Below the pieces are notes generated by a model. The model did not search any database and was not told where the DNA came from. It was given only the letters and a program-made list of their open reading frames with translations. From Burkholderia sp. (lineage in GTDB: Bacteria > Pseudomonadota > Gammaproteobacteria > Burkholderiales > Burkholderiaceae): a DNA stretch of 55,991 bases. Positions 17,251-27,421 of this stretch are shown one piece after another (positions within the stretch are counted from its first letter, which is position 1; each line of letters begins with the position of its first letter). The position numbers and the translations under genes were made by a program. The stretch lies in the NCBI GenBank assembly GCA_030151225.1, contig JASLEG010000093.1:1-55991 (forward strand). The letters are read 5' to 3'.

Positions 17251-18357
17251 TCAGAAGTTGTGCATGATCCCCACGTACGCACCCGTCTGCGATTCGCCCG
17301 TCAGCGGATTGGTGGTGGTGGAATCGCGCGACGACGCGATCAGCGAGAAGTTGGAATTGCCGCCGTTGCGCATGTACGCCACCGTGCCGTACAGGAAGGT
17401 GCGCTTCGACAGGTTGTAGGTGGTGCCGAGCACGTACATGATCGCGTGGCCCGACGGATCGTGGGTGGCGTCGCCGCTGCCGCTGCCCACCCGCACGTAG
17501 TAGCCGCCGCCGGTCACGGCCCATGCCGGGCTGGCCGTGTAGGTCGCGCCGAGCCAGAAGTGGTCGGCGCGATCGGCCAGGCCCTGCGGCGTGTCCGGTG
17601 CCGAATAGTGCGTGTAGGCCGCCTGGATCTTGAACTTCTGCACGTAGACGTTGGTGCCGACGAAATACTCGCGCGACGCGCTGAAGATGTTGTCCATCTT
17701 GCCGTTGCTGTTGCGCAGTTCGTCGTAGATGCCGCGCACGTCGAACAGGGCCGAGTGATACGACAGCATGATGCCGTCCGAGCGGCCGAAGTCGTTGGCC
17801 GGACCGGTGTTGAAGCTGGCCTGGTTGCCGAACGCGTACTGGCCCTGCACGTCGAAGCCGTTCCACACCGGGCTGTGATACTCGATGTTGTTGCTCGTCT
17901 GCTGCCAGTTGCGGCCGCGCACCAGCGAGGCGGACGAAAATGCCTGCTGCACGAACGGGTCGAATTCCCACACGCCGTCGCTGTCGATGAACAGGTTGCG
18001 GCCGGCCTGCAGCTGGCCCCAGGTCTTGTCCTTGAGGCCCACGTAGGCCCGGCGCGACCACATGCGCCCGCCGCCGGTGGTGCCGTTCATCACCTGGAAG
18101 GCCGTTTCGAGGTTGAAGATCGCGGCCGTGCCGCCGCCGAGATCCTCCACGCCCTTCAGCCCGAACATGCTGGTGCCCCAGTCGCCGCCCTCGGCGCTCC
18201 AGCGCGTGCTGCTGCCCTGGCCCGACGGGTTCGCGATGTGATTCAGGTATTCCACGCCGGCGTCGATGCGGCCGTACAGCGTGACGCTCGACTGCGCGTG
18301 GGCGGCAGCCGGCATGGCGACGACGAGCGCCGCGAGCGATGTCTTCAGAAGTGTCAT
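17251..18357 (-). CDS. General porin (Gram-negative OmpC/Omp38-like, Burkholderia type)
   Basis: A 368-residue outer-membrane porin expected to form 16-stranded trimers that pass small hydrophilic solutes. It has a signal peptide ending AAAHA before QSSVTLYGRIDAGVEY, the standard first strand of this family. Further strand signatures are SRRAYVGLKDKTWGQLQAGR, which carries the PEFG-like constriction loop region after it, and the terminal GAYVGIMHNF with the C-terminal Phe needed for BAM assembly. The ATG at 18357 is preceded by AGGGGAT. The frame extends upstream to 18960 but that part is not porin. It converges on the MurA-like gene. Confidence 0.93.
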   Translation of the reverse strand: MTLLKTSLAALVVAMPAAAHAQSSVTLYGRIDAGVEYLNHIANPSGQGSSTRWSAEGGDWGTSMFGLKGVEDLGGGTAAIFNLETAFQVMNGTTGGGRMWSRRAYVGLKDKTWGQLQAGRNLFIDSDGVWEFDPFVQQAFSSASLVRGRNWQQTSNNIEYHSPVWNGFDVQGQYAFGNQASFNTGPANDFGRSDGIMLSYHSALFDVRGIYDELRNSNGKMDNIFSASREYFVGTNVYVQKFKIQAAYTHYSAPDTPQGLADRADHFWLGATYTASPAWAVTGGGYYVRVGSGSGDATHDPSGHAIMYVLGTTYNLSKRTFLYGTVAYMRNGGNSNFSLIASSRDSTTTNPLTGESQTGAYVGIMHNF

Positions 18358-18717
18358 ATCCCCTGCCCTCAAGTCTGGAATGTCTGGTGTCCGGAATGCC
18401 CGGCGCGCGGCCGACACGGCCTGCCGGCACGGGATTCCTGTTGTCGCCGACCGTTGCGATCGTGCCGGAGATGCGCGGCCCGGGCCGCGCGGAGCGCGCA
18501 ATGTACGCGTTCGTGCCGCCCGGGACAACGTCTTTATAGGCCAGGACGCACCATCCCTGCTTCGAAGCGCCCCTTTCACGGCCGCTTTTGTCGGATCAAA
18601 GCCACAGTCGCGCGACGCACGCGCGCCATGCCGAGATGCGTGGTGCCCGGAACCGGCTGGACGGTCGGGTAGAATCCCGCTTCCTGACAAAAACATTGCA
18701 TCCGGGGGCGGCCAGCG
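18358..18717 (+). other. Intergenic region between divergent porin and alpha-2-macroglobulin genes
   Basis: This 360-bp stretch must hold both divergent promoters. I see no convincing gene, no strong hairpin and no recognisable operator. Confidence 0.45.
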
Positions 18718-21700
18718 ATGATGCGGATCACGACGAGAAACATCCTGTTCTGGAGCGCCGCCACGGTGCTCGCGACCGGCCTTGCGGCCGGCTTCGGCAC
18801 AAGCTGGCGCGCCGACGCGGCGAAGATCGTCAGCGTCTCGCCGCAAGGCTCGACGCCCGAGGTCCGCGAGGTCGTCGTGAAGTTCGACGAGCCGATGGTG
18901 GCGTTCGGCTCGGCCTCGATGCCGAACCCGGCGCAGGTCAGTTGCGACGCTCCCGGCCATCCGTCATACGACGCGAACTGGAACGACGACCACACCTGGG
19001 TCGCGCGGTTCCGGGACGCGCTGCCCGCCGCCACGCGCTGCACCGTCACGCTGGGCGCCGCGCTGCGCACGAAGGCCGGCCACGACGTGACCGGCCCGCG
19101 CCAGTTCGCGTTCCAGACGAGCGGCCCCTACCCGTCCGACGTGCGCCCGAGCCGCACCGAGATCGACGAAAACCCGCTGTTCGTGCTGCGCCTGACCGGC
19201 CCCGCGACCGAGGCCTCGGTGCGCGAGAACGTCTGGTGCGAGGCCACCGGCATCGGCAACCGCATCCCGATCAAGCTCGCCGACGCCGCCACCCGCGCGC
19301 AGTTGCTCGACCATTTCCACTGGAAGGCCGACGCGGCGCGCGTGCTCACGCTCGGCTGCTCGCAGACGCTGCCGCCCGGCCAGCCGGTGCAACTGGTGTT
19401 CGGCGCCGGCGTGAAGAGCGCCAACGGCGTGGTCAACGGCAGCGAGAAGCGCATGGATTTCCGCGTGCGCGAGCCGTTCGCGGCGAACTTCAGCTGCGAG
19501 CGCGAGAACGCCAGGGCGCCGTGCACGCCGCTGCGCCCGATCCGCGTCGAGTTCAACGCGCCGATCTCGCGCGCCGACGCGGAAAAGCTGCGCCTCGAGG
19601 GGCCCGACGGCAAGCTCGCGCCGAGCTTCAGGCCCGACGACAAGTCGAGCGACACGCGCGCCGTGGAATTCGCGCCGCCGCTGCCGGCCAGCGCGAACCT
19701 CACCGTCACGCTGCCCGACGGCCTCGCCGACGACAGCGGCCGCCGCCTCGCCAACGCCGATCTGTTCCCGCTCAGGACGCGCACCGCCGCGATGCCGCCG
19801 CTGGCGAAGTTCTCGTCGTCGACGTTCGGCATCATCGAGCGCTACGCCGAGCCCGATTCGCCGGCGCTGGTGCCCGTCACGCTGCGCAACGTGGAGGCCG
19901 ACATGAGGATCGCCGGCCTGAACGCCGGCCAGACCGAGTTCTCGAACATCCGCGTGGAGAGCGACACGGCGATCCGCAACTGGATGCGCGTGGTGGATCA
20001 GGTCGAGAGCGGCTACACGATGACGGTGGGCGAGCTCGACAAGCTGCGCCCCGGCCTGTTCGAACAGGCGAAGCACCCGGTGTTCGTGCCGCCGGCCGAG
20101 GGCGAGAAGCCGCCGGTGGGCCGGCAGCGCGTGGTGGACGTGCGCTCGCTGTCGCTGCTGGCCGACGAGCCGAAACGCGAGCGCCTGGTGCTGCCGAAGG
20201 CCGATCCCGACAAGCTGCGCCCGTTCGAGGTGGTGGGCGTGCCGATCGCGAGGCCGGGCTTCTACGTGCTCGAACTGGCCTCGCCGGCGCTGGGCCGCTC
20301 GCTGATGGCGAAACCCGGCGCGATGTACGTGCGCACCACCGTGCTCGTCACCAATCTCGGCGTGCACTTCAAGCAGGGGCGCGACAACAGCGTGGTGTGG
20401 GTCACCACGCTCGACAAGGGCCGCCCGGTGCCGAACGCGGAGATCCGCGTGTCGGACTGCAACGGCGCGCTGCTGGCCTCGGGCCGCACCGACGCGCAGG
20501 GCTTGCTGAAGATCGACGGCAGCCTCGCCTCGCACGAGGCCTGCCATTACGACGGCGGCTTGCACGACACCTTCGTGTCGGCGCGCGTGAACGATCCCGT
20601 GACCGGCCCGGACATGGCCTTCGTGTCCGACGACTGGAATCGCGGCATCGAGTCGTGGCGCTTCGAGGTGCCGACCGACCGCTCGCCGCGTCCCACCGCC
20701 GTGGCCCACACGGTGTTCGACCGCATGCTGGTGCGTGCCGGCGAAACCGTGTCGATGAAGCATTACCTGCGCATCGAGAAGCTCGACACGCTCGGTTTTC
20801 CGACGCGCTATCCGAACCGCGTGACGATCCGCCACGAAGGCAGCGGCGACACCTACGAGCAGCCGCTCGTCTGGGCCGCCGACCACACGGCCGATTCGAG
20901 CTTCACGCTGCCGCCCGGCGCCCGGCTCGGCGAATACACGGTCACGCTCGATTACGGCAAGGCCGGCGCCGGCTCCGACGACGACGGCAGCGCCGCAGGT
21001 CACATGCCGTCCTACGACTCCGGCTCGTTCCGCGTGGGCGCGTTCCGCCTGCCCGTGTTCAAGGGCTCGGTGGCCGTGCGCGACGCGAACACGAGCCCGC
21101 TGGTCGGCGTGAACGAGGCGCCCGTGAACGTGCAGCTCGACTACCTGGCGGGCGGCCCCGCGTCGAACCTGCCGGTGCGCGTGTCGGCGCTGGTGCGCCC
21201 GGCCACGCTCGGCTTCGGCGACCGTTATGCCGATTTCTCGTTCAGTCCGTATCGGGCCGAGCAGCCGGGCTCGGACGCCGGCGCCAGCGACGACGACGAC
21301 AGCGAGGACGCCGCCACCGCCGCGTCCGGTCCCGATCCCGACGCACCCAGGCTGGTGGCCGACAAGCTGCCCGTCACGCTCGACCGCAACGGCTCGGGCA
21401 CGGTCACGCTCAAGTCGCTGCCGAAGGTCGACGCGCCGAAGCGCCTCGCGCTCGAGGCCAGCTTCGCCGACCCGAACGGCGAGATCCAGACGATCCGCGG
21501 CGACACCACGCTGTGGCCCGCCTCGCTCGCGGCCGGCATCAAGGCGGCGAACTGGGTGGCGGTGGGCGATTCGGTGCCGGTCACGGCGCTCGCCGTGGAT
21601 CTGGACGGCAAGCCGCACGCCGGCGCGGAGATCGAGGTGCACGGCTACGCGAAGCTCACCACCTCGTCACGCAAGCGCATGGTGGGCGGCTTCTACGCCT

Positions 21701-24700
21701 ACGACAACCGCAGCGAGACCCGCGATCTCGGCACGCTGTGCAGCGGCAAGACCGACGACAAGGGGCGCCTCGCCTGCGACGCGAAGCTCAAGGACGCCGG
21801 CGAGGTGTCGCTGGTGGCCGTGGTGAAGGACGGCTCGAGCCGCATCGCCACCGGCAGCACCTCGGTGTGGGTGGTGCGCGAGGACGAGCTCTGGTTCGGC
21901 GGCAACAACACCGACCGCATCGACCTGATCCCCGAAAGGCCGTCGTACCAGCCCGGCGAGACCGCGCGCTTCCAGGTGCGCATGCCGTTCCGCTTCGCCA
22001 CCGCGCTGGTGGCCGTGGAGCGCTCGGGCGTGATGGAAACCCGCGTCGTGCAGCTGAACGGCCGCAATCCGAGCATCGAGCTGAAGGTCGATGCAAGCTG
22101 GGGACCGAACGTGTACGTGTCGGTGCTGGCGCTGCGCGGCCGCCTGCGCGAGGTGCCGTGGTACTCGTTCTTCACCTGGGGCTGGAAGACGCCGGTGGAA
22201 TGGGCGCACGCGTTCTGGAACGAGGGGCGCCACCACGTGCCGCCCACCCCGCTCGTCGACCTGTCGAAGCCGGCGTTCCGGTACGGCCTGGCCGAGATCA
22301 AGGTGGGCGTGGCCTCGCATCAGCTCGGCGTGACCGTCACGCCCGACGCGGCCACCTACCCGGTGCGCGGCACCGCCCACGTCAAGGTGGCGGTGCGCCT
22401 GCCCGACGGCAAGCCCGCCCCGGCCGGCACCCGGATCGCCGTGGCCGCGGTGGACGACGCGCTGCTCGAACTGATGCCCAACACCAGCTGGGACCTGCTC
22501 GGCGCGATGCTGCAGCGACGCAGCTACGGGGTGGAAACGTCCACCGCGCAGATGGAGATCGTGGGGCGCCGCCACTTCGGCCGCAAGGCCGTGCCGGCCG
22601 GCGGCGGCGGCGGCATGGCGCCCACCCGCGAGCTGTTCGACACGCTGCTGCTGTGGAACCCGCGCGTCACGCTCGACGCGAACGGCGAGGCGACGCTCGA
22701 CGTGAAGCTCAACGACGCGCTGACGCGCTTCACGATCGTGGCGGTGGCCTCGGTCGGCGCCGACCGCTTCGGCACCGGCCGCGCCAGCGTGCGCAGCACC
22801 CAGGACCTGCAGCTGATCTCGGGCCTGCCGCCGCTCGCCCGCGAGGGCGACGCGCTGGTCGCGCCGTTCACGCTGCGCAACACCACCACGCGCGCCATGA
22901 AGGTGCTCGTCACGCCGAACGCGCCGGGCCTGAACCTGCCCGCGCAGACGGTCGAACTGGCCGCCGGCGCCTCGCGCGAGGTGTCGTGGCAGGTCACCCT
23001 GGCGAACGGCGTGGCCGATGCCGGCGACGCGCTCGCCTGGACCGTGTCGGCCGCCGAGCAAGGCGGCGCCCACGCGGCCGACGCGCTGAAGATCACCCAG
23101 CGCGTGGTGCCGGCGGTGCCCGTCACGGTGCAGCAGGCCACGCTCACCCAGGTGGACGGCAGCTTCTCGCTGCCGGTGGCGGCGCCCGCCGATGCCGCGC
23201 TCGGCAGCAACGGCGTGGCCCGCGGCGGCATCTCGGTGGCGCTGCAGTCGAAGCTCGCCGACGGCCTGCCCGGCGTCGCGCGCTGGTTCCGTCAGTATCC
23301 GTATCGCTGCCTCGAGCAGCAGAGCTCGCGCGCGCTGGGCCTGCACGATGCGGCGATGTGGCAGGCGGTGCTCGCGCAGATGCCGGCCTATCTCGACGCC
23401 GACGGCCTGGCCGCCTACTTCCCGCTGTCGGACGACAGCGGCGAGAAAGGCAGCACCACGCTGACGGCCTATCTGCTGCAGGTGAGCGACGAGGCGGCCA
23501 GGCTCGACCCGCGCTACGCGATGCCCGACGCGCTGCGCACGCAGCTCGAGGCCGGCCTCGCGAGCTTCGTGGACGGCCGCATCCAGCGCGACGACTGGGC
23601 CCCGCGCGAGGATCGCGACCTGCGCAAGCTCGCCGCGATCGAGGCGCTGTCGCGTCACGGCGCGGCCCAGGCACGCATGCTCGGCTCGATCGCGATCACG
23701 CCGGAGCGCTGGCCCACCTCGGCCCTGCTGGACTATTACGGGATCCTCGGCCGCGTGGCCGACATCCCGCAGCGCGACGACAAGCGCGCGCAGGTCGAGC
23801 AACTGCTGCGCGCACGCCTGTCGTACCAGGGCACGCAGCTCGTGTTCACCACGGCGCGCGACGATGACCTCTGGTGGCTGATGACCGGCAGCGACAGCAA
23901 CGCCGCGCGGCTCGCCCTGAGCTTCGCCGGCAACCCGGCCTGGAAGGACGAGATGCCGCGCATCGTGGCCGGCCTGCTCGCGCGGCAACGCAACGGCGCG
24001 TGGGACACCACCACCTCGAACCTGCTCGGCGAGCTGGCCGTCGAGCGCTTCTCGCGCCTCTACGAGACCACGCCGGTGACGGGCAGCACCCGGCTGCGGC
24101 TCGGCGACGCGCTGCGCAGCATCGCGTGGAACGGTGCGGGCGCCGCGGCGGCGCCGGCTTCGGCCGCCGCCTCGACGGCAGCGGGCGGATCCACGCCTGC
24201 CGGCGCGGCCACGCCGGTGGCGCCGTCCAACGTCGCGCAGTCGTCGGCCGCCACCCGCAACGCCGCGGCACGCACCGCGCTGCTGCCCTGGCCGGCCGGC
24301 GCGGCGGCGCGCACGCCGCTCACGCTCGCGCTGACGCAGGACGGCACCGGCAAGCCCTGGGCCACGATCCAGAGCCTCGCCGCCGTGCCGCTCACGCACC
24401 CGGTGGTGTCGGGCTACCGCATCACCAAGACGGTCACGCCGATCGATCCGGCCGTGAAGGGGCAGCTCACGCGCGGCGATCTGGTGCGCGTGCACCTCGA
24501 CATCGACGCGCAGGCCGAGATGACCTGGGTGGTCGTCAACGATCCGGTGCCGGCCGGCGCGACCATCATGGGCTCGGGCCTCGGCCGCGATTCCGAGCTG
24601 GCCACGCAGGGCGAGCAATCGGGCGCGGGCGCGTGGCCGAGCTTCGTCGAGCGCGACTTCGACGGCTATCGCGGCTACTACGGCCATCTGCCGGCCGGCA

Positions 24701-24849
24701 AGACCTCGATCGAGTACACGATGCGGCTCAACGCCGTGGGCCGCTTCGGCCTGCCGCCGACCCGCGTCGAGGCGCTGTATGCGCCGTCCGCGTACGGCAT
24801 GGTGCCGAACCCGCCGATCGTGGTGAAGGCGGCGGACCGGCAGCCGTGA
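18718..24849 (+). CDS. Bacterial alpha-2-macroglobulin with thioester motif (YfhM-like)
   Basis: A 2,043-residue periplasmic macroglobulin that should trap invading proteases, in the way complement-like proteins do. Signal-anchor-like N-terminus (NILFWSAATVLATGLAAGFG). MG1/Big-type domains occupy roughly residues 35-1000, the bait/MG7-10 region 1000-1450, and the thioester domain lies around Cys1531-Leu-Glu-Gln1534 (YPYRCLEQQSS). An Ala/Ser/Pro-rich linker sits near residues 1800-1850, before the C-terminal receptor-like domain. It is longer than E. coli YfhM (about 1,650) and lacks that protein's lipobox cysteine. It overlaps pbpC by 4 bases, so protease trapping and cell-wall repair are co-expressed. 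Two adjacent ATGs (18718 and 18721) could start it. Confidence 0.94.
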   Translation: MMRITTRNILFWSAATVLATGLAAGFGTSWRADAAKIVSVSPQGSTPEVREVVVKFDEPMVAFGSASMPNPAQVSCDAPGHPSYDANWNDDHTWVARFRDALPAATRCTVTLGAALRTKAGHDVTGPRQFAFQTSGPYPSDVRPSRTEIDENPLFVLRLTGPATEASVRENVWCEATGIGNRIPIKLADAATRAQLLDHFHWKADAARVLTLGCSQTLPPGQPVQLVFGAGVKSANGVVNGSEKRMDFRVREPFAANFSCERENARAPCTPLRPIRVEFNAPISRADAEKLRLEGPDGKLAPSFRPDDKSSDTRAVEFAPPLPASANLTVTLPDGLADDSGRRLANADLFPLRTRTAAMPPLAKFSSSTFGIIERYAEPDSPALVPVTLRNVEADMRIAGLNAGQTEFSNIRVESDTAIRNWMRVVDQVESGYTMTVGELDKLRPGLFEQAKHPVFVPPAEGEKPPVGRQRVVDVRSLSLLADEPKRERLVLPKADPDKLRPFEVVGVPIARPGFYVLELASPALGRSLMAKPGAMYVRTTVLVTNLGVHFKQGRDNSVVWVTTLDKGRPVPNAEIRVSDCNGALLASGRTDAQGLLKIDGSLASHEACHYDGGLHDTFVSARVNDPVTGPDMAFVSDDWNRGIESWRFEVPTDRSPRPTAVAHTVFDRMLVRAGETVSMKHYLRIEKLDTLGFPTRYPNRVTIRHEGSGDTYEQPLVWAADHTADSSFTLPPGARLGEYTVTLDYGKAGAGSDDDGSAAGHMPSYDSGSFRVGAFRLPVFKGSVAVRDANTSPLVGVNEAPVNVQLDYLAGGPASNLPVRVSALVRPATLGFGDRYADFSFSPYRAEQPGSDAGASDDDDSEDAATAASGPDPDAPRLVADKLPVTLDRNGSGTVTLKSLPKVDAPKRLALEASFADPNGEIQTIRGDTTLWPASLAAGIKAANWVAVGDSVPVTALAVDLDGKPHAGAEIEVHGYAKLTTSSRKRMVGGFYAYDNRSETRDLGTLCSGKTDDKGRLACDAKLKDAGEVSLVAVVKDGSSRIATGSTSVWVVREDELWFGGNNTDRIDLIPERPSYQPGETARFQVRMPFRFATALVAVERSGVMETRVVQLNGRNPSIELKVDASWGPNVYVSVLALRGRLREVPWYSFFTWGWKTPVEWAHAFWNEGRHHVPPTPLVDLSKPAFRYGLAEIKVGVASHQLGVTVTPDAATYPVRGTAHVKVAVRLPDGKPAPAGTRIAVAAVDDALLELMPNTSWDLLGAMLQRRSYGVETSTAQMEIVGRRHFGRKAVPAGGGGGMAPTRELFDTLLLWNPRVTLDANGEATLDVKLNDALTRFTIVAVASVGADRFGTGRASVRSTQDLQLISGLPPLAREGDALVAPFTLRNTTTRAMKVLVTPNAPGLNLPAQTVELAAGASREVSWQVTLANGVADAGDALAWTVSAAEQGGAHAADALKITQRVVPAVPVTVQQATLTQVDGSFSLPVAAPADAALGSNGVARGGISVALQSKLADGLPGVARWFRQYPYRCLEQQSSRALGLHDAAMWQAVLAQMPAYLDADGLAAYFPLSDDSGEKGSTTLTAYLLQVSDEAARLDPRYAMPDALRTQLEAGLASFVDGRIQRDDWAPREDRDLRKLAAIEALSRHGAAQARMLGSIAITPERWPTSALLDYYGILGRVADIPQRDDKRAQVEQLLRARLSYQGTQLVFTTARDDDLWWLMTGSDSNAARLALSFAGNPAWKDEMPRIVAGLLARQRNGAWDTTTSNLLGELAVERFSRLYETTPVTGSTRLRLGDALRSIAWNGAGAAAAPASAAASTAAGGSTPAGAATPVAPSNVAQSSAATRNAAARTALLPWPAGAAARTPLTLALTQDGTGKPWATIQSLAAVPLTHPVVSGYRITKTVTPIDPAVKGQLTRGDLVRVHLDIDAQAEMTWVVVNDPVPAGATIMGSGLGRDSELATQGEQSGAGAWPSFVERDFDGYRGYYGHLPAGKTSIEYTMRLNAVGRFGLPPTRVEALYAPSAYGMVPNPPIVVKAADRQP

Positions 24850-27134
24850 CGGCCGTGCTCGCCCTGGCCATCAGCCGCCCGGCCCGCCGGCTGGCGGCGA
24901 CGCTGCTGGCCGCCGCACTGCTCGGCGCGGCCGGCGCGGCGCACGCCGTGCCCGGCTACGACGCGGTGCGGCGCGACTTCCACAGCTCCGACTGGGTGCT
25001 GCTCGCACGCGACGGCACGCCGCTGCAGCGCACCCGTGTCGACGCCGGCCAGCGGCGCGGCGACTGGGTCTCGCTGGTCGACGTGTCGCCGGCCTTCCGC
25101 GAGGCGCTGGTGGTGTCGGAGGACAGGCGCTTCTACGAACACAGCGGCGTGGACTGGCGCGGCATCGCCGGCGCGGCCTGGGCCAACCTGTGGAATTCGC
25201 GCACGCGCGGCGCCTCCACCGTGACGATGCAGCTGGCCGGCCTGATCGGCAGCGACTCGCGCCGCTCGGGCCAGCGCTCGCTGCCGCAGAAGGCGGCCCA
25301 GGCGATCGATGCGCTGTGGCTCGAGCGCGGCTGGCGCAAGGACCAGATCCTCGAGGCCTATCTGAATCTGGTGCCGTTCCGCGGCGAGACGGTGGGCCTG
25401 TCGGCGCTCTCGTATTCGCTGTTCGGCAAGGCGCCGTCGGGCCTCGACGAGCGCGAATCGGCGGTGGCCGCGGCACTGATCCGCGCGCCGAACGCGCCCT
25501 ACGCGCGCGTGGCCGAGCGCGCCTGCCGGATCCTGCACGACATGCAGGCCGATGCCGGCTGCAAGGGCCTCGACGGCTTCGTGCAGCTCGCGTTCGCGCG
25601 GCCCGCGCCGCCCTCGTCGGCCTTCCTCGGCGGCGACGCGCTCGCGCCGCATTTCGCGCGCCGCATCGCCGCCGAAGTGCATCCGGCGCCGGGCGCGCAG
25701 GTGCGCACCACGCTCGACGCCAACCTGCAGCGCTTCGCGCGCGACACGCTCACGCGCGCGCTGACCGAGCTGAGCGCCGCGCCGAATTCGCGCAACGTGC
25801 AGGACGGCGCCGCAGTGGTGATCGACAACCGCAGTGGCGAGATCCGCGCCTGGGTGGGCTCGTCGGGCGCGCTGTCGGCGGCGCCCGAGGTGGATTCGGT
25901 GCTGGCGCTGCGCCAGGCCGGCTCCACGCTCAAGCCCTTCCTGTATGCGCAGGCGATCGACGAGCGGCGCCTGACCGGCGCCACGCTGCTCGACGATTCG
26001 CCGGTGGATCTGGCCACCGGCGGCGGCCTGTACGTGCCGCAGAATTACGATCACGACTTCAAGGGCTGGGTCAGCGTGCGCAGCGCGCTCGGTTCGTCGC
26101 TGAACGTGCCGGCGGTGCGCACGCTGGTGCTGGTCACGCCGCACCGCTTCTCGCGCACGCTGAGCGCGCTCGGCCTGCCGCTGACCGAACCGGGCGACTA
26201 CTACGGCTACAGCCTCGCGCTCGGCAGCGCCGACGTGAGCCTGCTCGCGCTTGCCAACGCCTATCGCGCGCTGGCCAACGGCGGCCTCGCGCGGCCCACC
26301 TTCGACCTGCCGCGCGCCGCCACGCCGAATCCGGCCGGCACGCGCGTGTTCAGCGCCGACGCGAGCTTCATCGTCACCGACATGATCGCGGACAACAACG
26401 CGCGCACGCGCACCTTCGGCTTCGACAGCCCGCTCGCCACCCACGTGTTCTCGGCCGTCAAGACGGGCACCAGCAAGGACATGCGCGACAACTGGACGGT
26501 CGGCTTCACGCAGCGCTACACGGTGGGCGTGTGGGTGGGCAATGCGGATGGCTCGCCGATGCGCGACGTGTCGGGCGTGACCGGCGCGGCGCCCGTGTGG
26601 GCCGCGATCGTCAACCGGCTGCACCGCGACGGCGGCAGCGTGGCGCCCGTGCCGCCGCCGGGCGTGGTGCGCGAGCGGGTGAGCTTCGAGCGCGCGATCG
26701 AGCCGTCGCGCGACGAGTGGTTCCTGCGCGGCACCGAAACCGAACACGTGGAACTGGCGGCCGGCGCCGGCGGCTCGGCGGGCGCCGCGGTGGCGCGACG
26801 TGACGGCCAGGGCCGGATTCGCCCCGTGGCGGCCGGCGGGCGCGCGCCGCTCGCGATCGCCGCGCCGACCGACGGCACGATCTTCGCGCTCGATCCCGAC
26901 ATCCCGCCGCGCAATCAGCGCGTGTGGTTCGAGCGCGTGTCCGGCGCGAGCGGGCGCGGCAGCTGGCGGCTCGACGGCCGCGTGATCGGTCACGGCGAAC
27001 GGCTCGGCTGGCTGCCCTGGCCGGGCCATCATCGACTCGAATTGCTCGACGCCGGCGGCAGGCCGGCCGATCAGGTGGCATTCGAGGTGCGCGGCGCGTT
27101 CGCGAGACCCGCGGGCAAGGCCGCCACGCAGTAG
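24846..27134 (+). CDS. pbpC: Penicillin-binding protein 1C (transglycosylase-transpeptidase)
   Basis: A 762-residue class A penicillin-binding protein of the 1C type. After an N-terminal hydrophobic segment comes the glycosyltransferase domain with catalytic Glu92 (EDRRFYEHSGVDWRGI) and RGASTVTMQLAG. The transpeptidase domain carries Ser360-Thr-Leu-Lys363 (GSTLKPF), the SLN box in GSSLNVPAVR and Lys539-Thr-Gly-Thr. The C-terminal roughly 90 residues form the PbpC-specific BiPBP_C domain (APTDGTIFALDPDIPP). Start is a GTG whose sequence GTGA overlaps the macroglobulin stop, indicating translational coupling. PBP1C with YfhM is a widely conserved pair thought to repair the wall where proteases or attackers have breached the envelope. 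Confidence 0.94.
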   Translation: MTAVLALAISRPARRLAATLLAAALLGAAGAAHAVPGYDAVRRDFHSSDWVLLARDGTPLQRTRVDAGQRRGDWVSLVDVSPAFREALVVSEDRRFYEHSGVDWRGIAGAAWANLWNSRTRGASTVTMQLAGLIGSDSRRSGQRSLPQKAAQAIDALWLERGWRKDQILEAYLNLVPFRGETVGLSALSYSLFGKAPSGLDERESAVAAALIRAPNAPYARVAERACRILHDMQADAGCKGLDGFVQLAFARPAPPSSAFLGGDALAPHFARRIAAEVHPAPGAQVRTTLDANLQRFARDTLTRALTELSAAPNSRNVQDGAAVVIDNRSGEIRAWVGSSGALSAAPEVDSVLALRQAGSTLKPFLYAQAIDERRLTGATLLDDSPVDLATGGGLYVPQNYDHDFKGWVSVRSALGSSLNVPAVRTLVLVTPHRFSRTLSALGLPLTEPGDYYGYSLALGSADVSLLALANAYRALANGGLARPTFDLPRAATPNPAGTRVFSADASFIVTDMIADNNARTRTFGFDSPLATHVFSAVKTGTSKDMRDNWTVGFTQRYTVGVWVGNADGSPMRDVSGVTGAAPVWAAIVNRLHRDGGSVAPVPPPGVVRERVSFERAIEPSRDEWFLRGTETEHVELAAGAGGSAGAAVARRDGQGRIRPVAAGGRAPLAIAAPTDGTIFALDPDIPPRNQRVWFERVSGASGRGSWRLDGRVIGHGERLGWLPWPGHHRLELLDAGGRPADQVAFEVRGAFARPAGKAATQ

Positions 27135-27148
27135 GCGCGCCGCCGCGC

Positions 27149-27331
27149 CTAGCGGCGCCGGTCCTGCTGACGCGCGGCGCGCAGCCAGAGCAGGCGCGCC
27201 GCCATCAGCCCGGCCACGATCGTCGCGCCGTATCCGGCCATCAGCGCCACCTGCAGATCGGAATCCGGATTGCGTGCGGCGATCGCCGCCGTGCCGATCA
27301 GCATGATCAGCAGTCCTGCCAGCCATTTCAT
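27149..27331 (-). CDS. Small two-helix membrane protein
   Basis: A 60-residue protein with two hydrophobic segments (MKWLAGLLIMLIGTAAIAA and VALMAGYGATIVAGLMAARLLW), a short polar link and a very basic C-terminus. A GGGGGAGA ribosome site lies just before the ATG. It converges on pbpC, leaving only 14 bp between stops. No family recognised. It could be an inner-membrane structural or stress protein. Confidence 0.65.
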   Translation of the reverse strand: MKWLAGLLIMLIGTAAIAARNPDSDLQVALMAGYGATIVAGLMAARLLWLRAARQQDRRR

Positions 27332-27421
27332 GGGCGTCTCCCCCGTTCGAACCGTGTTTCTGACGTTATAGCGGCACGACGCGATTGTTGCATGGGGAGA
27401 AACGCAACCGGCTGGCGGTTT

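Noticed and set aside
18964..24687. Two long minus-strand frames (892 and 1,006 codons) across the macroglobulin gene
   Set aside because: Shadow frames with Arg/His-rich composition; no domains; the plus-strand gene is unambiguous.
23874..24845. Long upstream extension of pbpC frame
   Set aside because: It overlaps the macroglobulin in another frame and has no PbpC-like sequence; the GTG at 24846 gives the family-like start.
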